Assembly: GCA_017621975.1 (NCBI GenBank)
Contig: JAGARW010000041.1
Span: 1-43,373, forward strand
From: Lachnospiraceae bacterium
GTDB lineage: Bacteria; Bacillota; Clostridia; Lachnospirales; Lachnospiraceae
Length of the DNA: 43,373 nucleotides
Direction: 5' to 3'
The notes below the pieces were generated by a model, which saw only the letters and a program-made list of their open reading frames with translations, did not search any database and was not told the origin of the DNA. Made by a program: the position numbers and the translations under genes. This document shows, one piece after another, positions 33,162 through 39,361 of this stretch (its first letter is position 1; the number at the start of each line of letters is the position of its first letter).

Positions 33162-35030
33162 TCATTCAAATTTTCTGTCATACAGCAAGGCGGCAATGAG
33201 TACAACAAAGCAGGAGCCTGCGTTATGTACCAAAGCGCCTGTCGTCGGCGTCAGCACACCCAGAACGGAAAGCGTAACGGCAATGAAATTGATGCACATC
33301 GATAAGGTAATGCTGAATTTGATCGTCCCTACCGTTGCGTTTGACAATCGTTTGAGGTATGGGATCTTTGAAATGTCGTCGCTCATCAAAGCAATGTCCG
33401 CCGCCTCCACGGCAATATCGCTTCCCATGCTTCCCATTGCGACGCCGACGCTTGCAGTTTTCAGCGCCGGAGCGTCGTTGACGCCGTCCCCGATCATACA
33501 TACCTTTCTGTTTTCAGCCTGCAGCATTTCTATATTTTTTACTTTTTCTTCGGGCAGAAGCTCCGCACGGATCTCAGAAATACCGACCTGCTTTGCAAAA
33601 TAATCCGCGGTCTTTTTATGGTCTCCGGTAAGCAGCACAGTACGGGTATTCATGGCGGCCAGCCGGGAAATCATTGTTTTGGCTTCCGGGCGCAGAACGT
33701 CGGACAGCGCTATGATTCCAATACAGCGTTCTCTGTCAGCGACAAGAACAGACGCCTTTCCTTCCGTATGCAGCCGCTCCAATCCAGGTCGAACCGGCGG
33801 TCCGATTATAATTCCATTTTCTGATAAAAATTTTTCATTCCCGCAATAAAATTCCCGGCCGTATACTACGGCATAAATCCCTTTTCCTACAAACATTTTG
33901 AAATCAGACGATTCTGCAATGGGAGCGTCTTTTTCTCTTGCCGACGATACGATCGCTTTCCCTAACGGATGTTCGCTTTTTGCTTCCACGGAAGCGGCAA
34001 TAGAAAGCAATTCCGCTTCCGACACATATTTATCAAATGAGGATATATCGCTGACTTCCAGCCGTCCAAAGGTAAGCGTGCCTGTTTTGTCAAAAGCGAT
34101 CGTATCTACTTTTCCCATTTTTTCAAGCGCTTCGCCGGATTTAATGATAACGCCGTGTTTTGTCGCCTGACCGATCGCCGCCATAACGGCGGTCGGCGTC
34201 GCCAGCGCCAAAGCGCACGGGCAGAATACGACGAGAACCGTAACGGCCCGAACGATATCCTGTGTGACAAATCCTGTAATGATCGCGATCATCAGAGCGG
34301 CAGGAACAAGCCAGCTTGCGCATTGATCCGCGATGCGCTGCATGGAAGCCTGTTTCTTTTCCGCTTCCTGCACCATGCGGATCAGCTTCTGCAGAGAGCT
34401 GTCCTCTCCCACTTTTACGGCGGAAATATCGATCGTTCCGAACCGGTTGATCGTTCCGCAGAATACGTCTTCTCCGACGCTTTTGTCTACCGGAAGAGAT
34501 TCTCCCGTCATAATTGACTGGTCTACGGAAGTCTCTCCGTCTATGATCGTTCCGTCGACGGGAATGGTTTCTCCGGGGAGCACGCGCAGAATATCGCCGA
34601 GACGGATCGCTTCCGCGTCGATCATGATCTCCTCGCCGTTTTCGATTTTCCGTCCCTGCGCCGGCGCAAGGCTAAGTAACTGTTTCAGCCCTTTTTTCGC
34701 CCGGTTGGTCGTCATATCCTCCAAAATAGCGCCCAGCGCCATAATAAAAGCGACCTCTCCCGCGGCAAACAAGTCTCCGATCGCAATCGCGGCAAACATG
34801 GCGATACAGATCAGCAGCGCGGAAGATATCTTGCTGATACCGGGATTATGAATGATCCGCCAGATTGACAGATACAGCAAAGGAACGCCGCTGATAACGA
34901 TCGTTGCCCATGCGGGATCGACGGGAAGGTTCACTCCGATTCCCGGCAGGACAAAGCTAAGCGCTAAAAAGACGGCGCCGATCATCGTCATAGGCAGACC
35001 TGCAAGGAAATCGTTTATCTTTTTTAACAT
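33162..35030 (-). CDS. Heavy-metal translocating P-type ATPase (P1B)
   Basis: 622 residues. There is no N-terminal metal-binding HMA domain; the protein begins directly with the membrane region. Motifs: TGES (IMTGESLPVDKS), the metal site CPC in FCPCALALATPTAV, phosphorylation loop FDKTGTLTFG, SEHPLGKA (P1B-specific His-Pro), and hinge MIGDGVNDAPALKTASVG. The last helix contains HNAGSCFVVLIAALL. CPC plus that His-rich last helix fits export of a divalent metal such as Zn, Cd or Mn better than Cu, but I cannot decide. The ATG at 35030 follows GGAGAATGTG. It is divergent from a TetR gene with an unusual structured leader between them. Confidence 0.9.
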   Translation of the reverse strand: MLKKINDFLAGLPMTMIGAVFLALSFVLPGIGVNLPVDPAWATIVISGVPLLYLSIWRIIHNPGISKISSALLICIAMFAAIAIGDLFAAGEVAFIMALGAILEDMTTNRAKKGLKQLLSLAPAQGRKIENGEEIMIDAEAIRLGDILRVLPGETIPVDGTIIDGETSVDQSIMTGESLPVDKSVGEDVFCGTINRFGTIDISAVKVGEDSSLQKLIRMVQEAEKKQASMQRIADQCASWLVPAALMIAIITGFVTQDIVRAVTVLVVFCPCALALATPTAVMAAIGQATKHGVIIKSGEALEKMGKVDTIAFDKTGTLTFGRLEVSDISSFDKYVSEAELLSIAASVEAKSEHPLGKAIVSSAREKDAPIAESSDFKMFVGKGIYAVVYGREFYCGNEKFLSENGIIIGPPVRPGLERLHTEGKASVLVADRERCIGIIALSDVLRPEAKTMISRLAAMNTRTVLLTGDHKKTADYFAKQVGISEIRAELLPEEKVKNIEMLQAENRKVCMIGDGVNDAPALKTASVGVAMGSMGSDIAVEAADIALMSDDISKIPYLKRLSNATVGTIKFSITLSMCINFIAVTLSVLGVLTPTTGALVHNAGSCFVVLIAALLYDRKFE

Positions 35031-35041
35031 ATCACATTCTC

Positions 35042-35178
35042 CATTCCGAAGCGTAGCGTAGGAATCGCGCAATCGAAGTTCGCGCAGGCGACTTCGGTTG
35101 TCGCATCAAGGCTCATTTGCGACGCTTCGGCGCAAAGAGCCGTGTACAAAATCAGCTCATCAGTGTGATTTTGTACAC
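35042..35178 (-). other. Cluster of inverted repeats in the ATPase leader region
   Basis: Read on the minus strand, upstream of the ATPase: a 13-bp stem GTGTACAAAATCA/TGATTTTGTACAC (35142-35154 with 35166-35178); GGCTCTTTGCG with CGCAAATGAGCC (35131-35141 with 35110-35121, one bulge); CGAAGT/ACTTCG (35074-35079 with 35091-35096); and CCGAAGCGT (35046-35054) with ACGCTTCGG (35122-35130), an alternative pairing to the second stem. Mutually exclusive pairings are what a riboswitch or attenuator needs, but no known class is recognisable; repeat debris is the alternative. Confidence 0.5.
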
Positions 35179-35204
35179 TATCCCCTCCTTTGAAAGCGGT
35201 TTTC

Positions 35205-35232
35205 TTGACTTAACACCGTTTTTCCGTATAAT
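35205..35232 (+). promoter_or_regulatory. Promoter for the TetR gene
   Basis: TTGACT (35205-35210), 16-bp spacer, TATAAT (35227-35232). A second TTGACA at 35301-35306 immediately precedes the operator. Confidence 0.65.
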
Positions 35233-35307
35233 AAATTCCATAGAAAACAATTTGTTCTGTTTTTATGATAGAAAATTCCGGGGAAAGAAACAAGAGATAA
35301 TTGACAT

Positions 35308-35331
35308 GATATGTTCTGTACCGAACATATC
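35308..35331 (+). promoter_or_regulatory. TetR-family operator
   Basis: Perfect inverted repeat GATATGTTC-N6-GAACATATC, 24 bp, ending 24 bp before the TetR start codon. The position implies autorepression. A further overlapping CCGAACA/TGTTCGG pair (35321-35347) may be a second half-site set. Confidence 0.75.
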
Positions 35332-35355
35332 GAACCATTTGTTCGGAGGTATTAT

Positions 35356-35940
35356 ATGGACAGAAGGCAGCAGAAAACAAGAGCCGCCATATTTCAGGCG
35401 TTTATCGAATTGCTTGCAAGGAAAAGCTATACGCGGATTACCGTGCAGGAGATCATCGATCTGGCGAATGTGGGACGCACGACCTTTTACGCGCATTTTG
35501 AAACAAAGGACGACTTGCTGAAGGCATTATGCGAAACATTATTCGGTCATATTATCAGCAGCGCGGCGGACTGCGTCCACACGCACGGGCTGTATTCGGA
35601 CGGAAATGCGCCGGAATCTGTCTTTTGCCATCTTTTACAGCACTTGCAGGAGAACGATCATAATATTCTGGATCTGCTTTCCTGCGAAAGCAGTGAAATT
35701 TTTCTGCGCTATTTTAAAGACAGCCTTAACGAATTAATACAGACGCAATTTGTTAAGCAAGGCAAAATCGGCGGCACAGACATCCCGCAGGATTTCTTAA
35801 TCAATCACATTTCCGGCAGTTTTGTTGAAATGGTACTATGGTGGGTAAAAGGACGTATGAAACAGACGCCTGAACAATTAGACCTTTATTTCCGAGCCGT
35901 TATCGAGCCGATTTTGCTTTTTACATACAGGGAGATATGA
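35356..35940 (+). CDS. TetR/AcrR family transcriptional regulator
   Basis: 194 residues. The N-terminal HTH is RAAIFQAFIELLARKSYTRI, then TVQEIIDLANVGRTTFYAHF and ETKDDLLKAL, the standard TetR signature. The C-terminal ligand domain (~60-194) has the look of TetR_C_7/33-type regulators (SSEIFLRYFKDSLNELIQTQ, FVEMVLWWVKGRMKQTPEQL). ATG 35356 follows TCGGAGG; the palindromic operator lies just upstream. Likely target: itself and perhaps the divergent metal ATPase, although that gene's promoter is more than 100 bp from the operator. Confidence 0.9.
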   Translation: MDRRQQKTRAAIFQAFIELLARKSYTRITVQEIIDLANVGRTTFYAHFETKDDLLKALCETLFGHIISSAADCVHTHGLYSDGNAPESVFCHLLQHLQENDHNILDLLSCESSEIFLRYFKDSLNELIQTQFVKQGKIGGTDIPQDFLINHISGSFVEMVLWWVKGRMKQTPEQLDLYFRAVIEPILLFTYREI

Positions 35941-36156
35941 GCCAAGTGGTTTTTCATGTCGCGCCGCAGTTCCTGATATCCGCATAAATATCCTATATTT
36001 CCGCGGTCTCTCTGCGCATCTGACGCACTTGATTTTCCAGAGCCATGCGCCCGCTAATCTCATAAACGCATGGGCAACGGCTTGAAGCAAAAGACGGTTT
36101 ATGCTAAGATGAGATTACAAAATTTCATCTGATTTATAGATAAAACGAAAGGATAT

Positions 36157-37014
36157 ATGGAGCATTTGGAAAAAATAGTAGTTTTAATCGACGCAGATAA
36201 CACTCAGCTCCCCAAGCTTGAAGATGTGATACGGGAAGTGTCTACACATGGACGCATCGTGGTAAAAAGAGCTTATGGAAACTGGAAAAAGGAGGCTCTG
36301 AAAAACTGGGAAAGCGAGTTAAATCGTCTCGCCATCAAAGCAGAGCAGCAATTCGACTATGTGCCGGGGAAAAACGCAACCGATATGGCGTTAGTCATCG
36401 ACGCTATCAATTTGCTGCACAAGGGTTTGTACGACGCGTTTGTGATCGTTGCAAGCGACAGCGACTACACTCCGCTTGCAATCAACCTGCATGAATCGGG
36501 CGTATATGTCATGGGAATCGGCGAAAGGAAAACTCCCGAATCATTCAGAAACAGCTGCGACGAATTTGTTTTTCTGGAAAATATATCCGGCAAGGTGCAA
36601 AAATCCGAGCCCGTAAACAATAATACCGCGTTCAAAGATCCCATAAAGACCAAAGCGGCGGAGCCTGTAAGCGAAGAGAATGAAGATATCGACTCCATTC
36701 ATAACCTGTTAAAAATTGCGTCCGACAAGTATCAGGACGATGAAGGTTACGTTAATGTAAGTTCGGCCGGTCAATATATCAAAAGAGTAAAACCCGATTT
36801 TGACGTAAGAACGTTCGGTTATATTAAGCTGACAAGCCTGATCAAGGCTTTTCCCGAAAAATATGCCATAAAAAGATATCCCGGAAAAGGAAAGGTCACG
36901 ATCATTGCGTACAAATGCATAGAAAATTCCAAATCAGACTTAAACCGCGCGGACTCGTCCGGCAGCAAAACGTTTCATAAACGCAAAAAACACAGGATCA
37001 GGAATCCGAAATAA
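36157..37014 (+). CDS. NYN-domain putative RNase with OST-HTH/LOTUS domain
   Basis: 285 residues. Residues ~5-150 are a NYN (PIN-like) nuclease domain with the expected acidic residues: VVLIDADNTQLPKLEDVI, GKNATDMALVIDA and FVIVASDSDYTPLA. Residues ~190-265 form an OST-HTH/LOTUS module (IHNLLKIASDKYQDDEGYVN, FGYIKLTSLIKAFPEKYAIK), an RNA-binding winged helix. A Lys/Arg-rich tail follows. This matches bacterial LabA/YacP-like NYN-LOTUS proteins thought to act on RNA; the substrate is unknown. The ATG at 36157 follows GAAAGGA. It is monocistronic; the stop codon lies inside the loop of the terminator hairpin. Confidence 0.87.
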   Translation: MEHLEKIVVLIDADNTQLPKLEDVIREVSTHGRIVVKRAYGNWKKEALKNWESELNRLAIKAEQQFDYVPGKNATDMALVIDAINLLHKGLYDAFVIVASDSDYTPLAINLHESGVYVMGIGERKTPESFRNSCDEFVFLENISGKVQKSEPVNNNTAFKDPIKTKAAEPVSEENEDIDSIHNLLKIASDKYQDDEGYVNVSSAGQYIKRVKPDFDVRTFGYIKLTSLIKAFPEKYAIKRYPGKGKVTIIAYKCIENSKSDLNRADSSGSKTFHKRKKHRIRNPK

Positions 37015-37028
37015 GATTCCTGATCCTG
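36993..37028 (+). terminator. Terminator overlapping the 3' end of the NYN gene
   Basis: A perfect 14-bp stem (36993-37006 with 37015-37028), an 8-nt loop that contains the TAA stop codon (37012-37014), then TTTTATGTT. The last five codons are in the stem. Confidence 0.88.
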
Positions 37029-37171
37029 TTTTATGTTATCATATGATTTCGCTGCGGTATTGCCTGATCTCCGCATATGATTTATTCTGAATCGCCGCCT
37101 GCGCGGCAGCGCGATCAATAGGCGCAATCAAGATCGTCCGCTTTGTTTTGCATACTATCCTTTTATTTCAT

Positions 37172-37555
37172 TCAACATAAGGCGGGCATAAACTTAGCAA
37201 ACAAATATAATCCCTCCGAACCCGCAGTAACTTCATGAGGAATACCCGCCTGCATGACGGATATTGTACCGGGTTCATACGGAATAACTCTGCCTGCATT
37301 TACGCATTGCCCATAGCCTCTTATCACTTCATGCGTTTCCAGCTGAGTTTCATGGATATGATTTCCAATACTGCAACCGGGAGCAATCCGCACCAAATGG
37401 TAACTGAACTTCCCGTCTGTGTCCTTTGCCGTAATGATATGCTTCAGTTCCACGCCTTCAAATGTCGGATGCTTTGACCATCCAATTCCGGCAAAATCAG
37501 CCTCCTTTTCCGGCAAAAGTAATTTTCCATTGTTAAACAATTCAAATGTATCCAT
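37172..37555 (-). CDS. Cupin-domain protein
   Basis: 127 residues, one small beta-barrel. Cupin motif 1 is GNHIHETQLETHEVIRGYG (metal ligands His, His, Glu) and motif 2 is PYEPGTISVMQAGIPHEVTA (third His). A metal-dependent enzyme or ligand sensor is possible; the function cannot be told. It is 84 bp downstream of an AraC-type regulator gene on the same strand, so it may be co-transcribed with it and share its signal. The start ATG at 37555 has GGAGGTGCA upstream. Confidence 0.75.
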   Translation of the reverse strand: MDTFELFNNGKLLLPEKEADFAGIGWSKHPTFEGVELKHIITAKDTDGKFSYHLVRIAPGCSIGNHIHETQLETHEVIRGYGQCVNAGRVIPYEPGTISVMQAGIPHEVTAGSEGLYLFAKFMPALC

Positions 37556-37638
37556 CCTGCACCTCCGTTAAAATATGTGATCTGTTTTGTGTTTCAATCA
37601 TATTCTCCGGAAGCTCTCATGGCTTGTAAAAAATTGCC

Positions 37639-38385
37639 CTATGTACTCTGCCTTGTCTGCTTTTTTGAGCGGACGTATTCTGACGGGGATATCCCGACAA
37701 TCTTTTGAAACGCCTTGTCAAAATGGCTCTGGTCGTAAAACCCCATTTCCACCGCAATCCTGCTGATCGTCTTTTCCTCATCCAGCATCCTCTGTGATTT
37801 CCTCACGCGGTTCTGGACGCAGAATTGATGCGGCGTCATACCAATACTATTTCTGAATTTTCTAATGAGATAATATTTGCTGACAAAAATATCCGCCGCC
37901 AATGTTTCTATAGAAAATTCCTGTTCCGGATGACTGGTAATTTTATCGGCCAGAATTTTTATGTCTGCATCCATCTCTTTCCGTTCGTTATCCCGCAGGC
38001 GGTAAACCTCCCGCACGGAAGCCAGCAATTTATCTCTCTGATCCTTTTCGAAAATCCCCTGCGCTGCCGCATCCCCTGACAATTCCCGCAAAATTCCTTC
38101 TGCTGTCTTTAAATCGCACTCCTCTACAAAAGCAGTTCCTATACACATAGACAGCAGCCGCGCATCTCTTCCCTGGCTCACAGAATGTACGGCATAAGGC
38201 GGGACGATAAACATATCCCCTCTATAACACGCCATTTCCCTGTTTTCTAAACAAACGCTAACCGTTCCCTGCATGACTACCGATACGACATAATGCCTTA
38301 CATGGTTATGAGAGTCAAAACGCTTATCAATATTCTCTGACAATACGAACTCGATTGGGTATTTGTCACATTGATAATATCGCAT
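37639..38385 (-). CDS. AraC family transcriptional regulator
   Basis: 248 residues. An N-terminal cupin-like sensor (NHVRHYVVSVVMQGTVSVCL, RGDMFIVPPYAVHSVSQG) is joined to a C-terminal double helix-turn-helix: FSIETLAADIFVSKYYLIRK, MTPHQFCVQNRVRKSQRML, and the signature SRIAVEMGFYDQSHFDKAFQ with KIVGISPSEYVRSKK. It probably binds a small effector and controls nearby genes such as the cupin gene downstream. The ATG at 38385 follows AGGAGTGAAAG. Confidence 0.9.
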   Translation of the reverse strand: MRYYQCDKYPIEFVLSENIDKRFDSHNHVRHYVVSVVMQGTVSVCLENREMACYRGDMFIVPPYAVHSVSQGRDARLLSMCIGTAFVEECDLKTAEGILRELSGDAAAQGIFEKDQRDKLLASVREVYRLRDNERKEMDADIKILADKITSHPEQEFSIETLAADIFVSKYYLIRKFRNSIGMTPHQFCVQNRVRKSQRMLDEEKTISRIAVEMGFYDQSHFDKAFQKIVGISPSEYVRSKKQTRQST

Positions 38386-38564
38386 ACTTCTTTCACTCCT
38401 GTCATATCTATAGAATATTTCCCCGAACTTTCCACTCGTTCCTCCTATAAAATTCCGCTAGCGCCGTATATGGGATTTCAGATTTTCTTTTTTACCCAAT
38501 GACACGAAACAACTGATTTGCAGAAATGGAGAATCCCAAACCTATGTTTTTCAGTATGCTCCAT

Positions 38565-38593
38565 TTGACAGGTTCGGGGGAATCTGTTACAAT
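38565..38593 (+). promoter_or_regulatory. Promoter of the candidate antitoxin RNA
   Basis: TTGACA (38565-38570), 17-bp spacer, TACAAT (38588-38593). No ORF with an SD follows on this strand before the terminator at 38673-38710. Confidence 0.7.
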
Positions 38594-38599
38594 AATGAC

Positions 38600-38710
38600 A
38601 CATAATATTGCAATAATGACGCAAAAGGGTACTGCCGATAGACGGTCAGCCCAATTCAGATGACTTTACAAGAAAGTGACCTTACCTTTGGACGGGGCGG
38701 TCACTTTTTT
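38600..38710 (+). ncRNA. Candidate type I antitoxin RNA
   Basis: A ~110-nt transcript predicted from the promoter at 38565-38593 to the bidirectional terminator. Its 3' part is antisense to the 3' end of the toxin message, a layout known from type I systems such as txpA/RatA and the pAD1 par locus. The 5' ends of both predicted RNAs carry the same decamer GGGTACTGCC (38627-38636 on plus; 38933-38924 on minus). Confidence 0.5.
38673..38710. terminator. Bidirectional terminator shared by toxin and antitoxin RNAs
   Basis: AAAGTGACC (38673-38681) pairs with GGTCACTTT (38699-38707). The plus strand continues with T-runs (TTTTTT), and the minus strand with TTTCTTG. The toxin stop codon TGA (38703-38701) is inside the stem. 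Confidence 0.75.
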
Positions 38711-38793
38711 GTGTGGTCAATATATGCAATCAAAATCGTCACAATAATTCCAAGAATCATCAGTACGATGGAGAGCAGTTCAAAGTCACTCAT
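38701..38793 (-). CDS. Small hydrophobic type I toxin-like peptide (holin-like toxin)
   Basis: A 30-residue peptide, MSDFELLSIVLMILGIIVTI followed by LIAYIDHTKK: a short acidic N-terminus, one transmembrane helix (~5-25) and a charged Lys-Lys end. This is the plan of 'putative holin-like toxin' peptides (Hol-Tox) common in Firmicutes, which damage the membrane when over-produced. An AGGAGGG (38808-38802) lies 8 bases before the ATG. The message would start near 38936 from its own promoter and carries a ~140-nt leader with hairpins (ATGTATC/GATACAT at 38854-38870; AGAGGG/CCCTCT at 38878-38895), typical of toxin messages with blocked translation. It is too short for usual gene callers. Confidence 0.72.
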   Translation of the reverse strand: MSDFELLSIVLMILGIIVTILIAYIDHTKK

Positions 38794-38942
38794 AAAGCAA
38801 GCCCTCCTTTCCCAGATTTCCCTGCTTCTGAAAATCAGCCTGTAGGGATTTCTATGTATCAAAGATACATCGTAATCAGAGGGTTCAGTCCCTCTGTTGA
38901 AGGACCGACCGCCTACCCGTTATGGCAGTACCCCATAAATGC

Positions 38943-38971
38943 ATTTTAGCAGAAAGCATAGGGTGGTACAA
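38943..38971 (-). promoter_or_regulatory. Promoter of the toxin message
   Basis: Minus strand: TTGTAC (38971-38966), 17-bp spacer, TAAAAT (38948-38943). Confidence 0.65.
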
Positions 38972-39078
38972 GACCGCCCGACATATTTTCTCATTTTGGG
39001 GAAGTATTTTAGGTACTTCTTTTTTCTTGTAATATATTTGTATGTTTCACATAATAAAGACATATAGAAAGTGATACC

Positions 39079-39288
39079 ATGACACCATTAGCAGCAGTAG
39101 ATATTATAGTGAATAATAGAAATTATGATTATACGGAAAAAGATACTTTTAATGCACTTTATCAGGAATTGGCAAAAGGGATACAAAACAAAAATCCCAC
39201 TACCTATATTTCTATAGATAGTGGGACGAAAATCTTATATCAGCATACAAGCCTCTCCTTCAATGCCATTCCACTGATTATGCTGTAG
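39079..39288 (+). CDS. Small A/T-rich ORF, doubtful
   Basis: 69 codons starting MTPLAAVDIIVNNRNYDYTE. Codon use is clearly more A/T-rich than that of the neighbours. The upstream sequence (AAAGTGAT) is a weak SD. Its middle contains a hairpin (CCCACTAC-CTATA with TATAGATAGTGGG) that would be odd inside a real gene. It may be the remnant of an imported or decayed gene next to the toxin locus. No family recognised. Confidence 0.3.
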   Translation: MTPLAAVDIIVNNRNYDYTEKDTFNALYQELAKGIQNKNPTTYISIDSGTKILYQHTSLSFNAIPLIML

Positions 39289-39361
39289 GTATGCACCATA
39301 ATTTTTCTATATTCTTTTGCTTTCCCAAAGTCCGGCTTTATACGAAACAAACAGCACTCGC

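Noticed and set aside
35042..35178. Known metal-sensing riboswitch (yybP-ykoY or NiCo class) before the P-type ATPase
   Set aside because: The hairpins are real, but none of the conserved loop sequences of those classes can be seen; kept only as an unclassified structured leader.
38660..38845. 61-codon plus-strand frame over the toxin locus
   Set aside because: Overlaps the terminator and the better-supported 30-codon minus-strand toxin gene; no SD.
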